Assembly (NCBI RefSeq): GCF_001468125.1 | Contig: NZ_LNYT01000020.1 | Span: 209,102-273,101, forward strand | DNA: 64,000 bases | Source: Legionella rubrilucens | Lineage (GTDB): Bacteria > Pseudomonadota > Gammaproteobacteria > Legionellales > Legionellaceae | Direction: 5' to 3' | Shown: positions 1 through 8,573 of the stretch, piece after piece | How the letters are laid out: every line of letters begins with the position of its first letter | Position numbering within the stretch: position 1 is the first letter of the stretch | The notes under the pieces: generated by a model | The model's database searches: none | What the model was told of the DNA's origin: nothing | Seen by the model: only the letters and a program-made list of their open reading frames with translations | Program-made: the position numbers and the translations under genes

Positions 1-1
1 A

Positions 2-1285
2 AACTGGCGTTTACATGTGCCCGAGCGCATCGTCAGAGGTGCTGATGGCCAACCGCAAACCATGCCTGCACAAGATTACCAGATGCAAATGCCGTTAACC
101 ATTTATCATGGCCCCATTATATTGGCTGACAACGGCGTTAAATTGGGCTTAGGTTACGCTAAAACGGATTTAACCTTACCACAAACCTATGCTGAACAGT
201 TCAATAACACCTTTACCGGCGATTCCACCAAACCCAAGCTGGATTTAAGCCTGCTGATTAACTACTTGAATAACAGCAAGGTCAATATGTCCATTCCTGA
301 GTTTAAACTGATTGCCAAACAAGGCAATTCGCAGTTTGACTGGAAGGGCATGAGCAGTACCGTCAATGTGACTTCTTCCATGGACGAAGTGGCGGGCGAT
401 CTGACCATTGAAGGCATGAGCTTTGTAAAAGATCAAGTGACGGCCACCATGGGGGAAATCTCCAGCGAATACAACCTGCACCGCACGGATTCCGGTTTAT
501 TCCTTGGTGAAGCCAGCGTTTCTTTCCCTTCTCTGCTCATTCAGGATAAAACTCAAAAACTGTTTGAGCTGAATGATCTCGACATCAATACCAGCAGTGA
601 CATTGAGAGTGGTCTCTTCAATTCTCATTTCAAAAGCTCATTGGACAAGATCGTCACTCAAGGCAAAACCTATGGCCCCGGTAATCTGGAAATGGCTGTA
701 CGTAATCTTGATGCTGATGCCCTGGCCCGTATTAATGAACAAGCCAATAAAATGCAGCAGGGTTCCGATGTGGAGAAACAGCAGGCGTTGATGGCTATTA
801 TGCCTGAGATTCCTAAACTGTTTAGCCGCGGCGCGGAATTTGAAATTTCTGAAATGACATTTACCATGCCTGAAGGTACAGTCGAAGGCAACCTGATTAT
901 TACGCTGCCCAAAGGCGATAACAATAATCCGGTCGAGATGATGCAGAAAGTTCAGGGCAACGGCCGTTTGAAGGTTCCTGGTGCGGTGTTGAAACAGATC
1001 ATCAGCCAAACCGTCAGACAACGATTGGCTTCTGGTTCCGTTCAGGTTACGTCAACTCCTGACACCACGGCTACTGATCCCAATGCGCCTGCAAATGCTG
1101 CCTCCACGGCTACGCCGGATATGGAACAGCAGATTGCGGCCCAAACGGATCAACAAATCAATGCCATGGTTCAATCGGGCTTACTGGTACAACAAAGCAC
1201 TGACTATGTGGTTGAAGTCAGTCTGAATCAGGGGCAGCTTGTTGTAAATGGCAAGCCATTCAATCCTGCCATGATGAAATTCTAA
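2..1285 (+). CDS. DUF945 (YdgA-type) family protein, 5' truncated
   Basis: The frame is open to the left edge, so the N-terminus (normally a signal anchor in this family) lies outside the window. A GTG at 17 is only an internal codon. The 420-odd visible residues have the alternating beta-strand character of DUF945/YdgA proteins, with repeated short segments on membrane-distal features such as 'LDLSLLINYL' and a C-terminal 'LVVNGKPFNPAMM' typical of the family end. YdgA-like proteins are envelope-anchored and their function is not settled. A Pro/Ala/Thr-rich linker (about residues 345-375) precedes the C-terminal segment. The family call rests on overall resemblance. Confidence 0.75.
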   Translation, partial: NWRLHVPERIVRGADGQPQTMPAQDYQMQMPLTIYHGPIILADNGVKLGLGYAKTDLTLPQTYAEQFNNTFTGDSTKPKLDLSLLINYLNNSKVNMSIPEFKLIAKQGNSQFDWKGMSSTVNVTSSMDEVAGDLTIEGMSFVKDQVTATMGEISSEYNLHRTDSGLFLGEASVSFPSLLIQDKTQKLFELNDLDINTSSDIESGLFNSHFKSSLDKIVTQGKTYGPGNLEMAVRNLDADALARINEQANKMQQGSDVEKQQALMAIMPEIPKLFSRGAEFEISEMTFTMPEGTVEGNLIITLPKGDNNNPVEMMQKVQGNGRLKVPGAVLKQIISQTVRQRLASGSVQVTSTPDTTATDPNAPANAASTATPDMEQQIAAQTDQQINAMVQSGLLVQQSTDYVVEVSLNQGQLVVNGKPFNPAMMKF

Positions 1286-1303
1286 GTCTTATCAATACCT
1301 TGT

Positions 1304-1333
1304 GAGCAGGTTTAGTTTCAATTAAACCTGCTC
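1304..1333 (+). terminator. Stem-loop after the DUF945 gene
   Basis: An 11-bp perfect inverted repeat (GAGCAGGTTTA, 8-nt loop, TAAACCTGCTC) starts 19 nt after the stop codon. No U-run follows, so it may be a weak or Rho-assisted terminator or a 3'-end stabilising hairpin. Confidence 0.45.
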
Positions 1334-1373
1334 AATAACACCTGATTATCAGTCAATTTTTCGGTTGTTTTAC

Positions 1374-1402
1374 TTGTCAGGAATTGTCCAATTGGGTAAG
1401 AT
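1374..1402 (+). promoter_or_regulatory. Sigma70-type promoter of fis
   Basis: TTGTCA (1374-1379) and TAAGAT (1397-1402) are separated by exactly 17 nt. They lie just upstream of the strong fis ribosome-binding site at 1413-1420, which implies a short leader of roughly 20 nt. Confidence 0.55.
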
Positions 1403-1431
1403 TCATGTTTTTAAAGGAGGAGTTAATAATA

Positions 1432-1713
1432 ATGACAACAATCAGTAATGAAGCCGGGGATACAACTGCGTCACTGGCCGAGAGCGTAACTCAATCAGTG
1501 CAAAGGTATTTCTCCGAGCTGAAGGGAACTGATCCTGTTGATCTGTACAAGTTTGTTTTGGAAGAAATAGAGACACCTCTGTTTCGTGCAGTAATGGAGC
1601 ACTGCAAGTACAATCAATCTCGTGCAGCGGTTATGTTGGGTATTAGTCGAGGAACTTTACGCACCAAATTACGTCGCTATTTTGATGATAAATACGTTGG
1701 AACACGTGATTAA
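1432..1713 (+). CDS. fis: Fis-family nucleoid-associated DNA-binding protein
   Basis: This 93-residue protein matches Fis in length and ends in the Fis helix-turn-helix: 'NQSRAAVMLGISRGTLRTKL' at about residues 63-82, followed by a basic tail. Fis dimers bend DNA and act as global regulators. The ATG at 1432 is chosen over an upstream in-frame start at 1384 because AAAGGAGG (1413-1420) sits 11 nt before it. In enterobacteria fis follows dusB. Here it stands alone, with its own promoter and a terminator on its right. L. pneumophila is known to encode several Fis paralogues that control effector genes, so this copy need not be the orthologue of enterobacterial Fis. Confidence 0.9.
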   Translation: MTTISNEAGDTTASLAESVTQSVQRYFSELKGTDPVDLYKFVLEEIETPLFRAVMEHCKYNQSRAAVMLGISRGTLRTKLRRYFDDKYVGTRD

Positions 1714-1725
1714 GGTTAAGTAGAC

Positions 1726-1763
1726 CCAATAAAAAAGGAAGCTCAGGCTTCCTTTTTTATTGG
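1726..1763. terminator. Bidirectional terminator between fis and prs
   Basis: A perfect 17-bp inverted repeat (1726-1742 and 1747-1763) has the loop TCAG. The A-run on one arm and T-run on the other make it a textbook intrinsic terminator on both strands, serving the convergent fis and prs genes. Confidence 0.92.
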
Positions 1764-1775
1764 CTGTCATTAACC

Positions 1776-2723
1776 CTATTCGGCAAACATGGAGCTCACC
1801 GACTCTTCGACATTGACTCGTTTAATGGCCTGAGCCAACATGTCAGCTAAACTGACTACCCTAATTTTTTTACACTGTTTGGCGGCCTGAGAGAGAGGAA
1901 TAGTATCAGTTACCACAACCTCATCCAGGGAAGAGTGAATGATATTATCGACAGCCGGTCCTGAGAGTACGGGATGGGTGATGTAGGCCCGGACACTGTT
2001 GGCACCATTTCGCTTTAAGTGCATGGCCGCTGAACAGAGCGTACCGGCGGTATCAACAATGTCATCGATAATGATGCAGTTTCTACCCGCAGGTTCTCCA
2101 ATGATGTGCATCACTTCCGATTTATTGGGACCACTGCGGCGTTTGTCAATAATGGATAATTCTGCATCATTCAAGCGTTTTGCCATGGCTCTGGCACGCA
2201 CCACACCACCGACATCCGGGGAAACAACCATCAGGTTCGCCAGATTCTGCTGCTTGATGTCTTCCAGCAGAATGGGGGTTGAATACACGTTATCGACCGG
2301 CATGTAGAAAAATCCCTGTATCTGATCGGCATGCAAATCAACGGTCAAGACTCGGCATATTCCCACCGAAGCCATCATGTCGGCGACAACCTTGGCGGTA
2401 ATCGGAACGCGGGCGGAGCGAACACGTCGATCCTGTCTCGCATAGCCAAAATAGGGAACAACCGCCGTGATTCGGCCTGCGGAAGAGCGTCGCAGGGCAT
2501 CGGCCATAGTCAATAATTCCATGAGGTTATTGTTCGTTGGCGCGCAGGTGGATTGGACAATAAAGACATCACGGCCACGGACATTTTCCAGAATTTCAAC
2601 CATGGTTTCACCATCGCTGAAAGTGCCTACAGTAGCCTGGCCAATTGGAATTTGTAAGTGGGAAGCAATTTTAAGTGCCAGTTCGGGGTTGGCGTTGCCG
2701 GTAAAGATCATCATCGTTGACAT
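1776..2723 (-). CDS. prs: Ribose-phosphate pyrophosphokinase (PRPP synthetase)
   Basis: The enzyme makes PRPP from ribose 5-phosphate and ATP in the cytoplasm, feeding purine, pyrimidine, His, Trp and NAD synthesis. The 315-residue length is the family norm. The N-terminal '[10 protein letters not shown]', the 'HADQIQGFF' segment (about residues 130-138) and the PRPP-binding loop '[11 protein letters not shown]' (about 216-226) are all intact. A GAAGG-type ribosome site precedes the ATG. It lies downstream of tRNA-Gln on the same strand, as in many gammaproteobacteria, and may be partly co-transcribed with it. Confidence 0.97.
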   Translation of the reverse strand: MSTMMIFTGNANPELALKIASHLQIPIGQATVGTFSDGETMVEILENVRGRDVFIVQSTCAPTNNNLMELLTMADALRRSSAGRITAVVPYFGYARQDRRVRSARVPITAKVVADMMASVGICRVLTVDLHADQIQGFFYMPVDNVYSTPILLEDIKQQNLANLMVVSPDVGGVVRARAMAKRLNDAELSIIDKRRSGPNKSEVMHIIGEPAGRNCIIIDDIVDTAGTLCSAAMHLKRNGANSVRAYITHPVLSGPAVDNIIHSSLDEVVVTDTIPLSQAAKQCKKIRVVSLADMLAQAIKRVNVEESVSSMFAE

Positions 2724-2872
2724 GTGTAAGAAACCTTCGATTGTTTATAATCAGTTAACTTAAACACATAGCAGAAGACAGCCAGAAAGATATAATTATT
2801 ATTTTAGCGATCCGGTGAACGCATCCTTCCCGGTTATCTTCTGCCGTCTGTTTACTTGAATCAACAAGAAAA

Positions 2873-2947
2873 TGGCTGGGGTGCTAGGATTCGAACCTAG
2901 GTATGCAGGGATCAAAACCCTGTGCCTTACCACTTGGCGACACCCCA
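2873..2947 (-). tRNA. tRNA-Gln (anticodon UUG)
   Basis: The 75-nt cloverleaf reads on the minus strand: acceptor TGGGGTG pairs with CACCCCA, the anticodon stem CAGGG/CCCTG encloses loop TTTTGAT (anticodon TTG, plus-strand 2913-2915), and the T arm carries GGTTCGAATCC. The 3' CCA is encoded. The lolB-(ispE)-tRNA-Gln-prs neighbourhood is conserved in gammaproteobacteria, but here ispE is missing. Confidence 0.97.
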
Positions 2948-3008
2948 ATATGCTTAGATTCTTAATCATCCATGAATCATCTGCAGTTGTCGCTGCAATG
3001 TGCTGCGT

Positions 3009-3037
3009 ATTTTGCAGAGAAATTAGGGTAATGTCAA
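3009..3037 (-). promoter_or_regulatory. Promoter of tRNA-Gln (and possibly prs)
   Basis: On the minus strand TTGACA (3032-3037) and CAAAAT (3009-3014) are spaced by 17 nt, about 60 nt ahead of the tRNA 5' end. The -35 box is a perfect consensus and the -10 box matches 4 of 6. Confidence 0.6.
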
Positions 3038-3104
3038 CGTTGACCTGCGAAATTATTTTCACAGGTCAATTTCTTCATTTTATTGCTCATTTTAAGAACA
3101 TAAA

Positions 3105-3779
3105 TTAGATTCGCCACTTTTTGATCACCATCTTGATAAAGATGTCGTGGCCCTGAAGTCGGATTTGGCTTGGCAGGGCAGCTCGACCGACAGCGCTGTA
3201 GCCTAAGTATTGAATAGTATAGCCAGCCTGGCGAAGCAGTACGAGGCGGTTTTGAGGATCGCGCTGAGCAGTTTGTACAGCGCCGGGGGCAGGCAGACCG
3301 CGAACCCAGTAATACAGGTTGGCTACAGGCAGGCCAATGCCCGTTTCTTTTCGCAGCAAAGCATCTGCACTGCCGGAGGAGACTTTTTTCGGCCCGTCAC
3401 GCAAAGTGACCACGCTGCCTTTTTTGTCGATCATGACTGTCCCGCTGCCTAAGGGGCCGAAAAGGCGGATTTGATAACTGCCAGGACCATTCTGCAGCCA
3501 GTTCACCGACGCCGTCCAGCTTTTTTTCTTTCCACGAGCGGCCATGGCACCGGATAATTCCCAGGACGAAATACTGGCGGTTTGTTTCGCCTGTTCAGCG
3601 GGCGATACGTTGACTGCGGGCGCTGTTGCCGCTTCTCCGGCTGTTAAGGGCTGGCCATTTGCAGCCGTCTCGCCGGACAGGTTATCCCCTGGTCCTGAAT
3701 GAATGGCGTGATGATGGCGCGGTGCGCAAGCTGTTAAAAGTAAAAGCAAACAAAGCGACGAGCATTTCAAAGCATTCAT
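3105..3779 (-). CDS. lolB: Outer-membrane lipoprotein LolB
   Basis: LolB receives lipoproteins from the periplasmic carrier LolA and inserts them into the outer membrane. The 224-residue product begins with a lipoprotein signal peptide with lipobox LLTAC (Cys19). A low-complexity linker to about residue 65 precedes the LolB barrel, which includes '[20 protein letters not shown]' and '[13 protein letters not shown]', both typical of LolB. The ATG at 3779 is preferred to a TTG six bases upstream because GGAG lies 8 nt before it. The gene usually next in line, ispE, is absent. Confidence 0.92.
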   Translation of the reverse strand: MNALKCSSLCLLLLLTACAPRHHHAIHSGPGDNLSGETAANGQPLTAGEAATAPAVNVSPAEQAKQTASISSWELSGAMAARGKKKSWTASVNWLQNGPGSYQIRLFGPLGSGTVMIDKKGSVVTLRDGPKKVSSGSADALLRKETGIGLPVANLYYWVRGLPAPGAVQTAQRDPQNRLVLLRQAGYTIQYLGYSAVGRAALPSQIRLQGHDIFIKMVIKKWRI

Positions 3780-3869
3780 TGCCAAATCTCCATTTCGTCA
3801 AATCTCAATCATAGTTTTTTAAATCACAATACGCTAGACTGCGTGAAGTTGCAATTAATGACAAACCTT

Positions 3870-4355
3870 ATGAAACCACGAGCGATATACCCCGGTACTT
3901 TTGATCCCGTCACCAATGGTCATGTGGATATCATCAAGCGGGCGGCATCCATTTTTCCGAATATTATCGTGGGTGTAGCGAACAGTTCGGCAAAAAAACC
4001 TTTCTTCTCCCTCGACGAACGCATTGCCCTGCTTCGCGAGGCCTTGCATGACGTTCCAGGTGTGAAAGTGGTCGGTTTCAGTACGCTTTTAATTGATTTT
4101 GTACGTGAGCAGCAGGCGACAATCATTTTGCGTGGCTTACGTGCGGTAAATGATTTTGAATATGAGTTTCAGCTTGCGGGGATGAACCGTAAATTATCAC
4201 CCGACATTGAAACCCTGTTTTTAACGCCTTCCGAGCACTTGATGTTCATTTCCTCCAGCCTGGTTCGGGAAATCGCCTCATTCAATGGCGATGTTTCTCA
4301 ATTTGTTCCGGCTCCCGTTGTACGGGCTCTTAAGGATAAAAAGCAAAAATCATGA
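3870..4355 (+). CDS. coaD: Phosphopantetheine adenylyltransferase
   Basis: CoaD converts 4'-phosphopantetheine and ATP to dephospho-CoA, the penultimate step of CoA synthesis. The product has the nucleotidyltransferase signature '[15 protein letters not shown]' at the N-terminus and the '[17 protein letters not shown]' ATP-binding segment near residue 130. At 161 residues from the ATG at 3870 it matches the family. Other in-frame starts exist at 3858 and 3843, none with a strong ribosome site. Its stop overlaps the ggt start by 4 nt (ATGA), so the two are translationally coupled. Confidence 0.95.
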   Translation: MKPRAIYPGTFDPVTNGHVDIIKRAASIFPNIIVGVANSSAKKPFFSLDERIALLREALHDVPGVKVVGFSTLLIDFVREQQATIILRGLRAVNDFEYEFQLAGMNRKLSPDIETLFLTPSEHLMFISSSLVREIASFNGDVSQFVPAPVVRALKDKKQKS

Positions 4356-6079
4356 ATGCACGCACAAGTCTGTTGATTCTGGTCAGTGGTCTTTGCAGCG
4401 TTTGCCCTGGTTTTGCCTCACCCTTTCATGATATGCCGCCTGGCTATGCAATCGCCACTGCTCATCCTTTAGCGACTAATGCAGGGCTTGAAATTCTGGC
4501 GGCTGGTGGCAATGCTTTTGATGCCGCGGTGGCGGCAAGCGCCGCTCTGGCTGTCGTTGAACCGTACCACTCAGGTCTCGGAGGGGGGGGATTCTGGTTA
4601 GTGCACCTTGAAAAGGAAAAGAAAAACTGGTTTATCGATGGTCGGGAAACCGCACCCCTGGCGGCTCACAAAGACATGTTTCTTGGAAAGGACGGCAAAC
4701 CCGTTCCTGAACGCTCTCTCAACGGAGGGCTGGCTGCGGCCATACCGGGCGAACCGGCTGCTTTGGTTTATATTGCCAGCCATTATGGCCGTCTTCCCTT
4801 ATCAAAAACACTGGCGCCGGCTATTCGTCTTGCGGAAGAAGGCTTTCCTGTCGATTACCAGTTCCGTTATTTTTCGAGCCAGACGGACAGGCTTAAGCAG
4901 TTGCGCCATTTCCCGGCGACAGCGGCCGTGTATTTGAAAAACGGTAACCCTTATGACATTGGCGACATTCTGCGTCAGCCCGATCTGGCTAAAACCTTGC
5001 GCCTGCTCGCTGAAAAAGGGCATAAGGGCTTTTATCAGGGAGAGGTGGCTGAGCGTTTGGTCAAGGGGGTGCGTGCGGCCGGTGGGGTTTGGACCATGGC
5101 CGATTTGGCGCGTTATCAGATTAAAGTTCGCGAGCCCTTGCAGGGGGCCTACCATACCATGCTGATCATTACCTCGCCTCCGCCATCAGCGGGCGGGATA
5201 GCGCTGCTGACCATGCTGAATATTCTTTCCGGTTATTCGCTCGAGAACCTGCCTCTGCCGATGAAGATTCATTATATCGTCGAAGCGATGCGAATGGCCT
5301 ACTGGCAGCGTGGTGATGCCATAGCCGATCCTGATTTTATCAAGGTGCCGATTGATGACATGATTTCGGCTGCCAATGCTAAAAAGCTGCGTCAGTCCAT
5401 TTTACCGATGCAGGCAACACCCAGCCGCCGGCTTGAGTCCAAAAAGACTATGGAAGATGTCTCCAATACCACCCATTTGTCGATTATGGATGCCGAGGGC
5501 AATCGCGTGGCAGCGACCATGACTGTGAATTATATTTTTGGTTCCAGTGTGATAGCTGAAGGCACCGGCGTGCTGCTGAATGATGAAATGGATGATTTTG
5601 CCAGCCAGCCCGGGGCATCCAATGTTTTCGGTATTGTCGGCAGCCAGGCCAACATCATCGAACCCGGTAAACGGCCGTTATCCAGTATGTGCCCCACCTT
5701 TCTGGAAATGCCGGGGCGTGTGGCTGTTATAGGAACTCCGGGCGGCAGCCGTATTCCCACCATGGTTTTGTTAGCCAGCCTGGTTTTTTATAATTCGGAG
5801 GGGGCAATCAGTATGGTTTCCCGTATGCGTTTCCATCATCAATACCTGCCCGATGTGCTGCAGTTTGAACCGGAAACTTTTTCACCGCAATTGCAGTCGC
5901 AATTAAAAAGCATGGGGTATGTGCTGATGCCTTTACTGCAGTACTATGGCGATATGCAAGGGATTACCTGGGACAAGCAGGATAATGTCCTCACCGCTGC
6001 ATCAGACCCGAGGCACATTGGCCTCGCCGCCACGGTGACCCCCACGCAAAGCCAGGAGAGCTACGGTGTGTCGCACTAG
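4352..6079 (+). CDS. ggt: Gamma-glutamyltranspeptidase, secreted
   Basis: GGT cleaves glutathione and transfers gamma-glutamyl groups in the periplasm. The 575-residue precursor has a signal peptide (about residues 1-22). Arg98 sits in 'DGRETAP' and binds the substrate carboxylate. The self-cleavage site is Asn372|Thr373 in 'NTTHLSIMD', where Thr373 becomes the N-terminal nucleophile of the small subunit. '[10 protein letters not shown]' (about 461-470) forms the oxyanion and binding loop. All catalytic elements are present, so an active autoprocessed enzyme is expected. It is coupled to coaD by a 4-nt overlap and converges on plsC with a 2-nt gap. Confidence 0.95.
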   Translation: MNARTSLLILVSGLCSVCPGFASPFHDMPPGYAIATAHPLATNAGLEILAAGGNAFDAAVAASAALAVVEPYHSGLGGGGFWLVHLEKEKKNWFIDGRETAPLAAHKDMFLGKDGKPVPERSLNGGLAAAIPGEPAALVYIASHYGRLPLSKTLAPAIRLAEEGFPVDYQFRYFSSQTDRLKQLRHFPATAAVYLKNGNPYDIGDILRQPDLAKTLRLLAEKGHKGFYQGEVAERLVKGVRAAGGVWTMADLARYQIKVREPLQGAYHTMLIITSPPPSAGGIALLTMLNILSGYSLENLPLPMKIHYIVEAMRMAYWQRGDAIADPDFIKVPIDDMISAANAKKLRQSILPMQATPSRRLESKKTMEDVSNTTHLSIMDAEGNRVAATMTVNYIFGSSVIAEGTGVLLNDEMDDFASQPGASNVFGIVGSQANIIEPGKRPLSSMCPTFLEMPGRVAVIGTPGGSRIPTMVLLASLVFYNSEGAISMVSRMRFHHQYLPDVLQFEPETFSPQLQSQLKSMGYVLMPLLQYYGDMQGITWDKQDNVLTAASDPRHIGLAATVTPTQSQESYGVSH

Positions 6080-6081
6080 GC

Positions 6082-6819
6082 TTAGTCCTGTGCTTCGCCA
6101 ACCAGCTTTTCAATGGATTGATGAACGCGCTTGATGAGTTCCTCTCTCTGGTCAATGGTATAGGCACTCGCATCAATGGGTTCACCGATATGAATTTCAG
6201 CCGTTTGATTGATATTAAATTGAAGGGTTCTTGCCGGCAGTATGTTATAAGCACCGCGAATACCAATGGGGATGATGGTGGCTTTGGCTTCGATGGCGGT
6301 GACAAAGGCGCCTTTTTTAAAGGGGGCGAGTTGACCATTCTTGGATCGGGTGCCTTCCGGCGCTATCCACATGATGATGCCGCTTTCCAGCAGTTGGCGC
6401 ATGGCTTCAAGATCTTTAATCGCCTGAGTGCGGTTTTTTCTATCGATAAAAGGGAATTCCGCTGCGGTCATGCCTTTGCCCATGATAGGAATTTTAGACA
6501 GTTCCTTTTTAGCCAGCATGCGTATGGAATGATTGGGGAAGGCTTTAAAACTGATGGGAATATCGTAAAGGCTGCTGTGGTTACACATGATGATGTAGGC
6601 CTTTCCTGGCTCAGGGACCACGCCGTGGGGATTGATGATTTTGCATTGGACCCCCACCAGATTAAGCAGGCGGTTAACCCAGCGATGAATCGTGGTGTCT
6701 ACCCAGGCACGGCTGGTTTTACCGAACAGACGCATAAGGACGGAGCGGCTGCAGGCATTCACCGTATAAAGCGCTGACAGCAGCATAATCCAGAACGTGC
6801 GGAGTTTACTAATTTTCAT
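6082..6819 (-). CDS. plsC: 1-acyl-sn-glycerol-3-phosphate acyltransferase
   Basis: PlsC acylates lysophosphatidic acid to phosphatidic acid at the inner membrane. The 245-residue protein has an N-terminal hydrophobic anchor. The acyltransferase block I 'CNHSSLYD' (NHx4D) lies near residue 80, 'FPFIDRKNR' forms block II, and 'APEGTRSKNG' block III is near residue 155. The ATG at 6819 is taken as start rather than an in-frame TTG at 6834. Paralogues acting on other lysolipids share these motifs, so the exact acceptor is inferred. Confidence 0.9.
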   Translation of the reverse strand: MKISKLRTFWIMLLSALYTVNACSRSVLMRLFGKTSRAWVDTTIHRWVNRLLNLVGVQCKIINPHGVVPEPGKAYIIMCNHSSLYDIPISFKAFPNHSIRMLAKKELSKIPIMGKGMTAAEFPFIDRKNRTQAIKDLEAMRQLLESGIIMWIAPEGTRSKNGQLAPFKKGAFVTAIEAKATIIPIGIRGAYNILPARTLQFNINQTAEIHIGEPIDASAYTIDQREELIKRVHQSIEKLVGEAQD

Positions 6820-6882
6820 TGGAACTCGTTTCAATCATTGGGTGGGGAATCATACTGTAAGAGTGCGAACTTGCCCATACTC

Positions 6883-7182
6883 CTACACTTTATCCCAACG
6901 CACATTGCAGTGTTTCTTAACAGCCGCTGTCAGGAGCTGGACTAACGGATAGGCACGATTGGCAAGACTCACCTGATCGTCATCGTCTTCCTGACTTAAA
7001 GGATGGTTTTTTGTTTCCCTGTCGATGGCTTCTTTCAAGTGGTTAAGGGCTGCGGGGATTTCCTCAGCGACCATGGCGCCGGGAATGATGCCGCTGTGCC
7101 CCATCATCTTTAACAATCGCTGCGCAATATCCCCTAACATGGTGATGTTTTCATAAGCGTCGCTTTTAAATTTAACTAACAT
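6883..7182 (-). CDS. DUF1840 family protein
   Basis: A 99-residue cytoplasmic protein starts 'MLVKFKSDAYENITMLGDIA', the typical DUF1840 opening, where the conserved Ala/Thr-Met-Leu-Gly region is followed by a helical second half and 'AYPLVQLL' near the end. An acidic DDDD patch sits mid-protein. The function is unknown. An AGAAGGA-type ribosome site precedes the ATG. It lies between mutM and plsC on the same strand, with about 60-80 nt gaps, so it may belong to one transcript. Confidence 0.85.
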   Translation of the reverse strand: MLVKFKSDAYENITMLGDIAQRLLKMMGHSGIIPGAMVAEEIPAALNHLKEAIDRETKNHPLSQEDDDDQVSLANRAYPLVQLLTAAVKKHCNVRWDKV

Positions 7183-7261
7183 ACAGCTGTCCTTCTCTGG
7201 TATGAAACAGGGTAAGAATTATATACCGATTTTACGGTAAGAAACGAGGGGCGAAAGGCAT

Positions 7262-8095
7262 TCACTCAGCCGGTAGTACCGGCTGGCATTGAGGGCAGAA
7301 GGCCGAACTTCTGCCGCCAATGATTTTGACCTCAATGGCGCAACGGCATTGAAAGCAGGGTTGGTTTTTACGGCCATAGACCTGCAGCTTCTGGGTAAAA
7401 TAGCCGGGTTTGCCGTCTTTATCATAAAAATCGCGCAGCGTGGTGCCGCCGTCTTCAATGGCGCGCCGCAACACAGCCTGGATATGCAGACTCAAGCGGT
7501 TGAATTGCTCGAGGCTTACCCGTCCTGCGGGGGTGAAGGGGTGAAGGCCGGCTAGAAACAGACTTTCAGTGGCATAGATGTTGCCCACTCCCACGACAAT
7601 CCGATTGTCCATGATGAAGGATTTGATGGTTTGGGTTTTGCGTTTTGCCTTTTCAAATAAATAGCCGCCATGGAACGCTTCGCTTAAAGGTTCCGGCCCC
7701 AGGTGACGAAACAGGGGATGATCGTCCGGCTCATCGGCAATGTACAACCACAGGCCAAAACGGCGCGGATCGTTGTACCGAAGAAGCCCGCCATCGGTTA
7801 ACAGTAAGTCGATATGATCATGCTTTTTAGGCGGGGGAACGTTATTTTTAAGCAGACGCAGATGCCCGGTCATGCCCAAATGGATAAGAAGATGCCCTTC
7901 TTCGAGGTGAATGAGAATGTATTTAGCGCGCCGGCTGACTTCAATAATTTGTTTGCCGATACACCACGCAGCCAACTGCGGCGGCACCGGCTTGCGCAGG
8001 CGTGAATCCCTTACGGCCAGTCCGCTGATTTCCCGTGCCATCAGAAACGGTTTAATGCCTTCCTTGGTGGTTTCGACTTCAGGTAATTCCGGCAT
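7262..8095 (-). CDS. mutM: Formamidopyrimidine-DNA glycosylase (Fpg/MutM)
   Basis: MutM removes 8-oxoguanine and other oxidised purines and nicks the abasic site. The 277-residue protein starts 'MPELPEVE' (Pro2 nucleophile, Glu3). 'RRAKYILIHL' carries the catalytic Lys near residue 57, 'NIYATESLF' forms the helix-two-turn-helix, and the C-terminal zinc finger is 'CFQCRCAIEV...CPQCQ'. The zinc finger and central Lys favour MutM over Nei. Its start overlaps the stop of the upstream small membrane gene (ATGA at 8092-8097). Confidence 0.96.
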   Translation of the reverse strand: MPELPEVETTKEGIKPFLMAREISGLAVRDSRLRKPVPPQLAAWCIGKQIIEVSRRAKYILIHLEEGHLLIHLGMTGHLRLLKNNVPPPKKHDHIDLLLTDGGLLRYNDPRRFGLWLYIADEPDDHPLFRHLGPEPLSEAFHGGYLFEKAKRKTQTIKSFIMDNRIVVGVGNIYATESLFLAGLHPFTPAGRVSLEQFNRLSLHIQAVLRRAIEDGGTTLRDFYDKDGKPGYFTQKLQVYGRKNQPCFQCRCAIEVKIIGGRSSAFCPQCQPVLPAE

Positions 8096-8331
8096 CAGTC
8101 TTGGTCTTTATGCTCTATAATCCGGCCTTGTGGCGTATCCTGTTTAACCTTGGGTGCCGGGAATAATGCGTTTTTAATCAGGGTGGCTACCCAGAGTAAG
8201 CCGCCGATGAACAATCCCCAGACCAGGACATAGGAAAACATGATAAACAGGCCAATCAACAAGGAAACGGCCACGCCGATGACCAAAAAAGGCACAATGC
8301 TTTCTATGATTCGTTTTATACTGTCATTCAT
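8095..8331 (-). CDS. Small two-helix inner-membrane protein
   Basis: The 78-residue product has two closely spaced hydrophobic segments (about residues 12-33 and 36-56) and a charged C-terminal tail (KQDTPQGRIIEHKDQD). It overlaps the mutM start by one base, which points to coupled translation. I do not recognise a family. It could help anchor or regulate something at the membrane, but nothing in the sequence says what. Confidence 0.7.
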   Translation of the reverse strand: MNDSIKRIIESIVPFLVIGVAVSLLIGLFIMFSYVLVWGLFIGGLLWVATLIKNALFPAPKVKQDTPQGRIIEHKDQD

Positions 8332-8573
8332 TATGGAGTCCTGTTCTCGATGTACTGCAATTTATTTCCTGTTTAATTAAAATTATCGTTCACAAGTCGA
8401 CCTGATGCAATGCGGTTTGTGCAATTTGTGGTATGATCATAGAAGAGGTGTAATTTTATACCTTAACACACGCCTTGGCTTAATAGAGGATTCGATCGCA
8501 TGTCGAAGCTGAGCGGATAGTTTAATCAGCTGTTAAGTATCTGGCAAATAATTCTTTTTTGGGGAGTTACCGA

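Noticed and set aside
2873-2947. tRNA-Gln as an integration site for a mobile island
   Set aside because: No integrase, no repeat of the tRNA 3' end and only housekeeping neighbours on both sides.
2872-3108. Open reading frame across the tRNA-Gln locus
   Set aside because: It covers the tRNA gene in the antisense direction and has no protein-like features or ribosome site.
8401-8440. Full promoter for the desaturase
   Set aside because: TATGAT at 8432 is good but no -35 lies at 16-18 nt, so it is mentioned only in the gene entry.
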